From Jiangella endophytica (lineage in GTDB: Bacteria > Actinomycetota > Actinomycetes > Jiangellales > Jiangellaceae), in assembly GCF_003427025.1 (NCBI RefSeq), contig NZ_QVAI01000004.1:434001-498000 (forward strand): DNA of 64,000 nucleotides. The letters are read 5' to 3'. A model generated the notes under the pieces. The model saw only the letters and a list, made by a program, of their open reading frames with translations. It did no database searches and had not been told where the DNA came from. A program made the position numbers and the translations under genes. Positions 16,821-24,571 of the stretch are shown here, one piece after another (positions within the stretch are counted from its first letter, which is position 1; every line of letters begins with the position of its first letter).

Positions 16821-18041
16821 ATGCCGCCGCCACGGGGTCCCGTCGCGGCCGAGCCGCCGCCGGGCGGGTACCGACGCGGTTCGGCCGGCTATCGGCGGAC
16901 CAGCGCGGCGGCGTTCCTCGCCGGCGCCGGCACGTTCGCGCTGCTGTACAGCGCGCAGGCGCTGCTCCCCCAGCTCTCCGCCGCGTTCGGCGTCTCGGCG
17001 GCGACGGCCAGCCTGGCGCTGTCGGCGGCGACCGGCGCGATCGCGGTGTCGTTGCTGCCGGTGAGCTCGGCGGCGGCCCGCTGGGGAACGTCGCGGGTGA
17101 TGACCGCATCGCTGGCCGCCGCGACGGTGCTCGCCCTGCTGGTGCCGCTGTCGCCGTCGTTCGGCCTGCTGCTGGTCCTGCGAGCGGCGCAGGGCGTCGC
17201 GATGGCCGGCGTCCCGGCGCTGGCCATCGCCTACCTGGGCCGGACGATCCACCCGTCGGCCCTGGGCGGCGCTGTCGGCCTGTTCGTCGCCGGCAACACC
17301 ATGGGCGGGCTGTCCGGGCGGCTCATCGCGGCGGCGTCCGCCGACCTGCTCGGCTGGCGGCCCGCGTTCGCCGTGACCGCCGTGTTCGCGACCGTGTGCC
17401 TGGCCGCGTTCTGGTGGCTGCTGCCGACGCGCGACGCCGGCCTCGAGCCGCGGCGCGGCGCCGGGGTGTCCGCGCCGCGGTACGTGGCCGAGCACCTGCG
17501 CGACCCGGTGCTGCTGCGGCTGTTCGGCCTCAGCTTCGTGCTGATGTCGGCGTTCGTGACGGTGTACAACTACCTGCCCTACCGGCTGCTGGCGGCGCCG
17601 TTCGCGCTGTCCGCGACCGCCGTAGGACTGGTCTTCCTGGCCTACGTGCCCGGCTCGGTGTCGGCCGGGGTCGCCGGACGCATCGGCGACCGGTTCGGCC
17701 GGCGGGCGGTGCTGTGGGCGAGCGTGCTGCTGGCGCAGCTGGCGGTGCTGCTCACCTGGCCCGACGTGCTCGCACTGGTGGCCGGCGGGCTGGTGCTGTT
17801 CACCGTCGGCTTCTTCGGCGCGCACGCGTCGGCCAGCACGGCCGTCAGCGCCCGCGCCGTCCATGGCCGGGCCCAGGCGTCGGCGCTGTACCTGACCGCC
17901 TACTACGCCGGCAGCAGCCTCGGCGGGTCACTCAGCGGGCTGGCGTTCGCGGCGTACGGCTGGACCGGCATCGTCGGCTTCGTCAGTTGCGCGATCCTGC
18001 TCGCCGCCTGGCTGGTGTCCGGCGTGCGGGCGGGCCGCTAG
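16821..18041 (+). CDS. MFS transporter (YnfM-like drug/metabolite efflux family)
   Basis: A 406-residue major facilitator with twelve predicted membrane helices. The N-terminus (about 1-28) is Pro/Arg-rich and cytoplasmic. Between helices 2 and 3 lies AARWGTSRVM, an MFS signature-like loop, and between helices 8 and 9 AGRIGDRFGRRAVLW. The overall pattern resembles YnfM-type exporters, but the substrate cannot be told. The ATG at 16821 follows a TAGGGT box by 7 nt and appears leaderless. The TAXI lipoprotein gene starts 21 nt after its stop, so the two may be co-transcribed. Confidence 0.88.
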   Translation: MPPPRGPVAAEPPPGGYRRGSAGYRRTSAAAFLAGAGTFALLYSAQALLPQLSAAFGVSAATASLALSAATGAIAVSLLPVSSAAARWGTSRVMTASLAAATVLALLVPLSPSFGLLLVLRAAQGVAMAGVPALAIAYLGRTIHPSALGGAVGLFVAGNTMGGLSGRLIAAASADLLGWRPAFAVTAVFATVCLAAFWWLLPTRDAGLEPRRGAGVSAPRYVAEHLRDPVLLRLFGLSFVLMSAFVTVYNYLPYRLLAAPFALSATAVGLVFLAYVPGSVSAGVAGRIGDRFGRRAVLWASVLLAQLAVLLTWPDVLALVAGGLVLFTVGFFGAHASASTAVSARAVHGRAQASALYLTAYYAGSSLGGSLSGLAFAAYGWTGIVGFVSCAILLAAWLVSGVRAGR

Positions 18042-18062
18042 ACTCCCGGGCCGGGAGGCCGG

Positions 18063-19031
18063 GTGCGGGTTCGCGAGGTGCGCCGCCGTTCCGTGCTGGC
18101 CGCCGCGGCCGGCGCGGCGCTGCTGGGTGCGTGCTCGCCGAACCGAGCCGCCCACGACGTGGAGCTGCGGCTGGCCACCGGGCCCGAGGGCGCGGTCTAC
18201 CGGCGCATCGGCGGCGCGCTGGCGGAGCGGATCACCAGCGCCGTGCCCGGCGCCCGGGTCACGACGGTGCCCAGCCGAGCATCCACCGACAACATCCGGA
18301 TGCTGCTGAACGACGAGGTCGACCTCGGCCTGACCAGTCTCGACGCCGTCTTCCCGGCCGGCAGCAACGAGTCGCCGGCCGGCCTCTCGGCGCTGTGCCG
18401 GCTCTACGACAGCCACCTGCACCTGGCGGTGCTCGCGGAGTCGCCGGTGACCACGCTGGCCGGCCTCGCCGGCGCGCGGGTCGGGCTGGGCGCACTGGAC
18501 TCCGGGACGGAGTTCACGTCGCTGCGGCTGCTGGCGCAGAACGGCATCGAGATCGACGGGTCGTACAACGCGCAGGCCGTCTCCGCGCAGGAGCTGCTCC
18601 GGGGCGACCTCGAGGCGATGTTCTCGCTCAGCGGCGTGCCCACACCCGCCATCAGCCAGCTCGCCACCGACCACCCGATCCGGCTGATCCCGCTCGAGCG
18701 CGAGGCCGGCGAACTGGCCCGTGCCTACCCCGGGCCCTACGTGCCCGCGGCCATCCCGTCGACGGCCTACCCGGACGTCCCCGCCACCGGCACCGTCGCC
18801 GTCCCCAACATCCTCCTCGTCCGCGACGACGTGCCGGCGGAGCTGGTGTCCGCGATCACCGAGACGATCTTCACCGGCACCGAGGCGCTGGCCGCCGACG
18901 GCGGGCCGTCCGCCGGCACCGCAGAACCGGTCCCCGAGGCCTGGCAGATCAACGTCCGCACCGGCATCTCCACCGGCCCGGTGCCGCTGCACCCCGGCGC
19001 CGCCGCCTGGTTCCGCGACCAGAAGCGCTGA
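18063..19031 (+). CDS. TAXI-family solute-binding lipoprotein (orphan)
   Basis: A 322-residue binding protein of the TAXI (TRAP-associated extracytoplasmic immunogenic) family. The signal has a Tat-like RRRSVLAAAAG stretch and a lipobox LLGAC with Cys24. The mature part starts LRLATGPEGAVYRRIGGALAERI, the TAXI opening, in which LATGPEGAVYRRIG is the key stretch, and has VDLGLTSLDAVF. TAXI proteins normally feed a fused DctQM permease, but none is adjacent. It lies convergent to a TctE-like kinase gene. The GTG at 18063 follows GGGAGG by 4 nt. It may serve a distant permease or present ligand to the sensor kinase; both are inference. Confidence 0.85.
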   Translation: MRVREVRRRSVLAAAAGAALLGACSPNRAAHDVELRLATGPEGAVYRRIGGALAERITSAVPGARVTTVPSRASTDNIRMLLNDEVDLGLTSLDAVFPAGSNESPAGLSALCRLYDSHLHLAVLAESPVTTLAGLAGARVGLGALDSGTEFTSLRLLAQNGIEIDGSYNAQAVSAQELLRGDLEAMFSLSGVPTPAISQLATDHPIRLIPLEREAGELARAYPGPYVPAAIPSTAYPDVPATGTVAVPNILLVRDDVPAELVSAITETIFTGTEALAADGGPSAGTAEPVPEAWQINVRTGISTGPVPLHPGAAAWFRDQKR

Positions 19032-19117
19032 CCCCGTCCCTCTCTCCACTCCCCACCCGCCCTAGCCCCAGCGCCAGCACCACCCCCAGCCCCAGGCCCA
19101 GCCCCAGGCCAGGCCAG

Positions 19118-19188
19118 GTTGATCTTGGAGTTCTTCGGCCACCGCGTCCGGAATGCCCGATAGATGGCCGAAGAACTCCAAGATCAAC
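19118..19188. terminator. Perfect 24-bp inverted repeat between convergent genes
   Basis: Arms 19118-19141 and 19165-19188 (starting GTTGATCTTGGAGTTCTTCG) pair perfectly around a 23-nt loop. It separates the convergent TAXI lipoprotein and kinase genes. The first 14 nt are identical to the arm of the hairpin at 27473. A run of CCCCAG-like hexamers (about 19064-19112) precedes it. Confidence 0.78.
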
Positions 19189-19201
19189 GCGGGTTGGGGG
19201 G

Positions 19202-20620
19202 TCAGGTGAGGGCGGCGTCGGCGGGCTCGACGGCGACCGGCAGCGCGACCACCGCGGCGAGCCCGTGGCCGCCGTCGCGCGGGAGGCCGTCGGCGAGCCG
19301 CAGGTCCCCGCCGGCCCGGGCCACCAGTTCGACGCAGATGGCCAGGCCGAGGCCGGTGCCGGGCACGTTCTGGTGCCGCGGCGATCGCCAGAAGCGGCGC
19401 AGCGCCTGGTCGCGGTCGGCCGGGTCGATGCCGCGGCCGTCGTCGCGCACGACGACCTCGACCATCCCCGTCGCGTCGGCGGGTCGCGCCGCCACCTCGA
19501 CCACGGCCGCGCCCGACAGCCGCAGCGCGTTGCTGATCAGCTCGTCGAGGACGCTGCCCAGCCCGCCGGGCGGCTCGAGCAGTAGCAGCCCGGGCGGGAC
19601 GTCGACCCGCAGCTCCTGACCCTCGACGGAGGTCAGGGCGCGCCACCGATCGATGCGGGTGGCCAGCAGGGTGTCGAGGTCGACCGGCTCGGCGGCGCGG
19701 ATGCTCTCCATCCGGGCGCTGGCCAGCAGCGCGTTGAGCATGCGGTGCATCGCCCGCAGCTCGTCGACTGCGACGTCGTAGGCCTGCCGGCCCGCCTCGC
19801 CGGACAGGTGCGGACGCAGACTCTCGACGACGAGGCGCAGGCTGGTCAGCGGGTTGCGCAACTGGTGCGACGCGTCGGCGACGAAGGCCCGCTGCCGTTC
19901 GACGGCGTGCTCGACGGCGTCCATCATCGTGTTGAACGAGCCCGCCAGCCGGCGCAGCTCGACCGGCCCGCCGCCGGCGTCGACCCTGATGGAGAGGTCG
20001 CCGCGGGAGATGCCTGCGGTCGCGGTGTCCAGTTCGCGCACCGGCCGCAGGACCCAGCTCGACACCGGCCAGGCCACCGCCACCAACGCGAGCAGCGGCA
20101 GCAGCCCCAGCGCGGCCAGCTGCGCCCACCGCGTGAGGATGCGCTCACGGGTGCGTTCGAGGTCGGAGATCGTGACGACGACGCCGACGACCTCGCTGTC
20201 ACGGCCGACCGGCTCGGCCACGACGAGCGGGGAGTCCTGCCACGGCCACCAGTCGCGCGACGGCTCCGACCTCGCCCCGGCCAGCGCCGCCTGCACGATC
20301 GTCGGCAGCGCGTCGTTGTCGCCACGGGCCGCCTCGAACTCGTGCTCCGAGCCGACGAGCAGGGCGCTGTCGGTGCCCAGCAGGGCGCCCGGGACACCGT
20401 ACAACTCGTGGTAGCGCTCCAGCTCCTGATCCAGCGCCTCGGTGCGGCCGCCGGACAGCGCCGTCTCGGCCAGTGAGGCGAACCGGCCCGCGTCGTTGAG
20501 CCGGTCGACGTAGGTCTCCTGCAGTTCGCGCTCGGCCACCGTGATGCCCAGCGGGACGCCGAGGGCGCCGACCAGCAGCACCGCGAGCGGGACCAGGACG
20601 GCGAGCAGGCGATGGCGCAC
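19202..20620 (-). CDS. Sensor histidine kinase (TctE-like)
   Basis: A 472-residue membrane kinase. Helix 1 covers about residues 5-27, an extracellular sensor about 30-165, helix 2 about 167-190, HAMP to about 240, then the phospho-acceptor His252 in DASHQLRNPLTS. The ATPase domain has VLDELISNALR, RDDGRGIDP and GTGLGLAIC. The ASHQLRTPL-type H box and position beside tctCBA match TctE sensors of tricarboxylates. The GTG at 20618-20620 starts 3 nt after the regulator's stop. The pair probably controls the divergent tct operon, where the ligand may be citrate or another carboxylate. Confidence 0.92.
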   Translation of the reverse strand: MRHRLLAVLVPLAVLLVGALGVPLGITVAERELQETYVDRLNDAGRFASLAETALSGGRTEALDQELERYHELYGVPGALLGTDSALLVGSEHEFEAARGDNDALPTIVQAALAGARSEPSRDWWPWQDSPLVVAEPVGRDSEVVGVVVTISDLERTRERILTRWAQLAALGLLPLLALVAVAWPVSSWVLRPVRELDTATAGISRGDLSIRVDAGGGPVELRRLAGSFNTMMDAVEHAVERQRAFVADASHQLRNPLTSLRLVVESLRPHLSGEAGRQAYDVAVDELRAMHRMLNALLASARMESIRAAEPVDLDTLLATRIDRWRALTSVEGQELRVDVPPGLLLLEPPGGLGSVLDELISNALRLSGAAVVEVAARPADATGMVEVVVRDDGRGIDPADRDQALRRFWRSPRHQNVPGTGLGLAICVELVARAGGDLRLADGLPRDGGHGLAAVVALPVAVEPADAALT

Positions 20621-20623
20621 GCG

Positions 20624-21331
20624 CTACCCGATCAGCTCCGGCTGGTCGGCCGGCTCGTCGGCCGGGTGCTCGGCCAGCAGGCGGTAGCCGACCCCGCGGA
20701 TGGTGCGGATCGGCACGTCCGCGCCGAGCTTCCCGCGCAAGGCGGCGATGTGGGTGTCGAGGGTACGGGTGGACGCCTCCCAGGACGCGCCCCAGATCTG
20801 GTCGAGGATGACGTCGCGGCTGACGACGTTGGGCGCGCGCCTCGCCAGCAGCACGAGCAGCTCGAACTCCTTGCGGGTGAGCCCGACCGGCGCGCCGTGC
20901 ACCGCCACCTCGCGGGTGCCGGGGTCGATGCGCAGGCCGGCCAGCTCGATCGGCCGGTCCGGATGCGTCTGCGCCCGGGCGGCCCGGGTGCGGCGCAGGA
21001 CGGCGTCGATGCGGGCCAGCAGCTCGGGCACCCCGAACGGCTTCACGATGTAGTCGTCGGCGCCGGTGCGCAGGCCGCGCACCCGCTCGTGCTCCTCGGA
21101 CCGGGCGGTGACGGCGATGACGGCCGTCTCGGGTTGGTCGCGCAGCTGCCGGATGACGTCGAGGCCGTCGCCGTCGGGCAGCCCGAGGTCGACGAGCACG
21201 ACGTCGGCGGGCGCGGCACGCAGCCCTTCGACCGCCGTGGCCACCCGGTGGACGTCGAACCCGGCCTGGGTCAGGACGGTGACGAGCCCTCGCGCCACGC
21301 GGTCGTCATCTTCGACGACGGTGATCCGCAT
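20624..21331 (-). CDS. OmpR-family response regulator (TctD-like)
   Basis: A 235-residue response regulator. The receiver domain shows acidic residues at 8-10, phospho-acceptor Asp48 in LVDLGLPDGDG and Lys97 in ADDYIVKPFG. The winged-helix DNA-binding domain (about 130-222) ends in IRTIRGVGYRLL. It is first in a two-gene operon with the kinase and divergent from tctC, so it likely activates the transporter. The ATG at 21329-21331 lies 8 nt after a TAGAAT box, suggesting a leaderless or near-leaderless transcript. Confidence 0.93.
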   Translation of the reverse strand: MRITVVEDDDRVARGLVTVLTQAGFDVHRVATAVEGLRAAPADVVLVDLGLPDGDGLDVIRQLRDQPETAVIAVTARSEEHERVRGLRTGADDYIVKPFGVPELLARIDAVLRRTRAARAQTHPDRPIELAGLRIDPGTREVAVHGAPVGLTRKEFELLVLLARRAPNVVSRDVILDQIWGASWEASTRTLDTHIAALRGKLGADVPIRTIRGVGYRLLAEHPADEPADQPELIG

Positions 21332-21339
21332 ACCGGCGC

Positions 21340-21345
21340 ATTCTA
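21340..21345 (-). promoter_or_regulatory. -10 box for the TctD-like regulator gene
   Basis: TAGAAT on the minus strand ends 8 nt before the ATG at 21331, matching TANNNT with leaderless-type spacing. The -35 region is not obvious. Confidence 0.45.
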
Positions 21346-21470
21346 CGGATTTCCGCGGGCCGCACCCGGGTCCGGACTTTCTTCAGGTTTCTCTGACACA
21401 ACGCCCGCGCATTCCCGCCAAGAATTGTCGCCACCCACGACCCCACGACGCTGACGAGGAGGTCAGTTCG

Positions 21471-22484
21471 ATGACGAACCTCAGGAAGCCCGCGGTGCGG
21501 TTGTTCGCCGCCGTCGCCGCGGTGTCGCTCGTCGCCGCCTGTGCCGAGGACGGCGACACCGCCTCCGGCGGCGGCGCCGACTACCCGGACCAGAACATCA
21601 CCTTCGTCGTCCCGTTCAGTGCCGGCGGCCCGACCGACACCGTCACGCGGCTGATCGCGGAGCCGATGTCGGAAGAGCTGGGCGCACAGATCGTCGTCCA
21701 GAACGTGGAGGGCGCCGGCGGCACCGTCGGTTCCGGGGAGGTCGCCGGCGCCGACCCCGACGGCTACACCGTGCTGATGCACCACATCGGCATGTCGACC
21801 GCCCCCGCCCTCTACGCGGACCTCGGGTTCGACCCGATGGCGGACTTCGAGATGATCGGCCTGGTCACCGAGGTCCCGATGACGATCGTGGCGCGCGCCG
21901 ACTTCGAGCCGGAGACGCTCGAGGACCTCATCGACCACGTCTCCGAGAACGCCGACTCCGTGACGCTGGCCAACGCGGGCATCGGCGCGGCGTCGCACCT
22001 GTGCGGGCTGCTGTTCCAGGACGCCCTCGGGGTGTCGCTGCAGGAGGTCCCGTACGAGGGCACCGGCCCCGCCCTGACCGACCTCGTCGGCGGCCAGGTC
22101 GACTTCATGTGTGACCAGACGACCAACACGTCGGGCCAGATCAGCGCCGGCGAGGTGAAGGCGTACGCCGTCACGACGCCGGAGCGGGTGGAGAGCCTGC
22201 CGGAGCTGCCGACGACCGCCGAGGCCGGGCTGCCGGAGCTGGAGGTCGCCGTCTGGCACGGTCTGTACGTCCCGGCCGGCACGCCCGATGAGGTCGTCCA
22301 GCAGCTCTCCGACGCACTCGTCGTCGCGCTGGCCGACCAGGGCGTCATCGACCAGCTGGCCGACCTCGGCACCGCGCCGGTGCCCGCCGAGGACGCGACG
22401 CCGGAGGCGCACCGGGCCAAGCTCGAGGAGCAGATCGAGACCTGGGGCGAGATCATCGCCGACGCCGGCGTCGAGCAGTCCTGA
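21471..22484 (+). CDS. tctC: Tripartite tricarboxylate transporter substrate-binding lipoprotein
   Basis: A 337-residue extracytoplasmic binding protein of the TctC (Bug) family. The lipobox LVAAC gives Cys24. The mature domain begins YPDQNITFVVPFSAGGPTDT, a TctC hallmark, and contains GSGEVAGADPDGYT and VPYEGTGPALTDLVGGQVDF, both in the usual places. It captures a carboxylate and hands it to TctA/TctB. The ATG at 21471 follows GAGGAGGT by 8 nt, and other starts upstream fall in the promoter of the divergent regulator. A strong hairpin separates it from tctB, probably keeping binding protein in excess over the membrane parts. Confidence 0.93.
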   Translation: MTNLRKPAVRLFAAVAAVSLVAACAEDGDTASGGGADYPDQNITFVVPFSAGGPTDTVTRLIAEPMSEELGAQIVVQNVEGAGGTVGSGEVAGADPDGYTVLMHHIGMSTAPALYADLGFDPMADFEMIGLVTEVPMTIVARADFEPETLEDLIDHVSENADSVTLANAGIGAASHLCGLLFQDALGVSLQEVPYEGTGPALTDLVGGQVDFMCDQTTNTSGQISAGEVKAYAVTTPERVESLPELPTTAEAGLPELEVAVWHGLYVPAGTPDEVVQQLSDALVVALADQGVIDQLADLGTAPVPAEDATPEAHRAKLEEQIETWGEIIADAGVEQS

Positions 22485-22495
22485 CCCTGTCCGCG

Positions 22496-22534
22496 GCGGT
22501 GGGCGGCCCTGTCCGTGAGCGGGCCGCCCACCGC
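22496..22534 (+). terminator. Intercistronic 14-bp hairpin between tctC and tctB
   Basis: GCGGTGGGCGGCCC (22496-22509) pairs perfectly with 22521-22534 around an 11-nt loop, followed by TCTTCC. It starts 12 nt after the tctC stop. It may be a partial terminator or a 3'-end stabiliser giving more tctC than tctBA message. Confidence 0.6.
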
Positions 22535-22557
22535 TCTTCCACGATCGGAGGTGACCT

Positions 22558-23019
22558 GTGGAGAACCGACGTTCCCTCCCCGACGTGCTCTCCGGGGCGA
22601 TCTTCGCCGGCATCGGCCTGGCGTTCGTGGTGGCCTCGCTCGGCTACGACGTGGGCACGCTGCTGCGTATGGGGCCCGCCTACTTCCCGCTGGTGATCGG
22701 CGGGCTGCTGGTCGTCCTCGGCCTGGCGATCGTCGTCAAGGGCCTGGTCGCCGGCGAGGCGATCGCGTTCGGCGCGATCCCGTGGCGCTCGGTCGTCATG
22801 GTCGTGGCGGCGCTGGTGTTCTTCGGGCTGACGGTCCGCCGGGCCGGCTTCGTGCCCGCGGTCTTCGTGACGGCGCTGCTGACCGCCCTGGCCAGCTACC
22901 GCATCAAGCCGGTGACCGCCGTCGTGGTGGCCGCCGGGCTCACGGTGCTGAGCGTGCTCGTGTTCATCGTCGGCCTGCAGCTGCGCCTGCCGCTGCTCGG
23001 CCCCTGGCTCACGTTCTAG
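22558..23019 (+). CDS. tctB: Tripartite tricarboxylate transporter small membrane subunit
   Basis: A 153-residue membrane protein with four predicted helices (about residues 10-30, 43-63, 78-98 and 112-145). It carries the TctB-type loop MGPAYFPLVIGGLL. TctB supports the large TctA subunit. The GTG at 22558 follows GGAGGTGA. It lies between tctC and tctA in the standard C-B-A order, and tctA starts 9 nt after its stop. Confidence 0.9.
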   Translation: MENRRSLPDVLSGAIFAGIGLAFVVASLGYDVGTLLRMGPAYFPLVIGGLLVVLGLAIVVKGLVAGEAIAFGAIPWRSVVMVVAALVFFGLTVRRAGFVPAVFVTALLTALASYRIKPVTAVVVAAGLTVLSVLVFIVGLQLRLPLLGPWLTF

Positions 23020-23028
23020 GCGGCCCGC

Positions 23029-24534
23029 ATGGACCTGCTGGACAACCTCGCGCTCGGGCTGGAGACCGCGTTCCAGTTCGAGAACCTCCTGTACTGCCTG
23101 CTCGGCGTCGTTCTCGGCACGGCGGTCGGTGTGCTGCCCGGCATCGGCCCGACCGCGACCATCGCGATGCTGCTGCCGATCACGTTCAGCCTCGAGCCGG
23201 TCGCCGCGCTGATCATGCTCGCCGGCATCTACTACGGCGCCCAGTACGGCGGCTCGACGACGGCGATCCTCATCAACCTGCCGGGCGAGTCGTCGGCCGC
23301 GGTCACCGCGATCGACGGTCACGAGATGGCCCGCCAGGGCCGCGCGGGACCAGCACTGGCCGCCGCGGCGCTCGGCTCGTTCGTCGCCGGCACGGTCGCG
23401 ACGGTGGTGCTGGCCGTGTTCGCGCCACCGCTGGCCAGGGCCGCGCTGCAGTTCGGCCCGGCCGAGTACTTCTCGCTGGTCGTGCTCGGCCTGATCGCGT
23501 CGATCGCGCTGGCCCGCGGCTCGACGCTGAAGGCTCTGGCGATGATCGCCCTCGGCGTCCTGCTGGGCACCGTCGGGCAGGACATCTACACCGGTACGCC
23601 GCGGTTCACGTTCGGCGCGCGCGAACTGTACGGCGGCCTCGACTTCGTCTCCGTCGCCGTCGGTGTCTTCGGGGTGGCGGAGATCCTGCGCAACCTGGAG
23701 AACGAGAAGACCCGGACCGCGATGGTGCGCAGGATCGCGAACCTCTGGCCGAGCCGCGAGGACCTGCGCCGCATCGTGGCGCCGGTGCTGCGCGGCACCG
23801 GCCTCGGCTCGCTGCTCGGCGTGCTGCCCGGAGGCGGGCACGTGCTGGCCTCGTTCGCGTCGTACGCGGTGGAGAAGCGGGTGGCCAGGGAGCCCGAACG
23901 CTTCGGCCACGGCGCCATCGAGGGGGTCGCCGGCCCGGAGTCGGCCAACAACGCCGCCGCCCAGACGTCGTTCATCCCCCTGCTGACGCTCGGTCTGCCG
24001 GCGCACCCCGTCATGGCGCTGATGATCGGCGCGTTCATCGTCCAGGGCATCACACCCGGCCCGAACGTCATCAACGAGCAGCCGGCGCTGTTCTGGGGCC
24101 TGATCGCCTCCATGTGGATCGGCAACCTGCTGCTGGTGATGCTGAACCTGCCGCTGATCGGCCTCTGGGTGCGCATGCTGCAGATCCCCTACCAGTGGCT
24201 GTTCCCCGCGATCGTGGTCTTCGCCGCCATCGGCACCTTCTCGCTCGATCTCAACGCGTTCGACGTCTACGCGGTCGCGGTGTTCGGCGTGCTCGGCTAC
24301 GTGCTGATCAAGTGCGGGTGCGAGCCGGCGCCGCTGCTGCTGGGTTTCGTGCTCGGGCCGCTGCTGGAGGAACACCTGCGCCGGGCGCTGATCATCTCGC
24401 GTGGCGACGCGACGGTGTTCCTCACCCGCCCGATCTCGGCCACCCTGCTCGCGCTGGCCGTGGTCGCCCTCGTGGTGGCCGTGCTCCCGACGATCCGCCG
24501 TAAGCGCGAGGAGGTCTTCGTCGAGGACGACTGA
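23029..24534 (+). CDS. tctA: Tripartite tricarboxylate transporter large permease
   Basis: A 501-residue polytopic permease of the TctA family. The signature LGTAVGVLPGIGPTATIAML lies near residue 30, the loop YYGAQYGGSTTAILINLPGE near 65-85, and the second repeat reads GTGLGSLLGVLPGGGHVLASF near 260 (LGVLPGGGH is the key part). Both glycine/proline-rich loops form the expected inverted-repeat transport core. With TctC and TctB it makes a cation-coupled carboxylate importer. The regulation is probably by the divergent TctDE-like pair. The stop lies 37 nt before the next gene. Confidence 0.94.
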   Translation: MDLLDNLALGLETAFQFENLLYCLLGVVLGTAVGVLPGIGPTATIAMLLPITFSLEPVAALIMLAGIYYGAQYGGSTTAILINLPGESSAAVTAIDGHEMARQGRAGPALAAAALGSFVAGTVATVVLAVFAPPLARAALQFGPAEYFSLVVLGLIASIALARGSTLKALAMIALGVLLGTVGQDIYTGTPRFTFGARELYGGLDFVSVAVGVFGVAEILRNLENEKTRTAMVRRIANLWPSREDLRRIVAPVLRGTGLGSLLGVLPGGGHVLASFASYAVEKRVAREPERFGHGAIEGVAGPESANNAAAQTSFIPLLTLGLPAHPVMALMIGAFIVQGITPGPNVINEQPALFWGLIASMWIGNLLLVMLNLPLIGLWVRMLQIPYQWLFPAIVVFAAIGTFSLDLNAFDVYAVAVFGVLGYVLIKCGCEPAPLLLGFVLGPLLEEHLRRALIISRGDATVFLTRPISATLLALAVVALVVAVLPTIRRKREEVFVEDD

Positions 24535-24559
24535 TGCCTTCGCGCCCCGGCCGCGCCGG

Positions 24560-24565
24560 TACCCT
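24560..24565 (+). promoter_or_regulatory. -10 box of a leaderless promoter for the BTAD regulator
   Basis: TACCCT lies 6 nt before the GTG at 24572, matching TANNNT with leaderless spacing. No ribosome-binding site precedes that GTG. Confidence 0.55.
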
Positions 24566-24571
24566 CGACCT

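Noticed and set aside
19064-19112. CCCCAG-type hexamer run resembling a repeat array
   Set aside because: Too short and too irregular for a CRISPR array; no spacers of even length and no cas genes.
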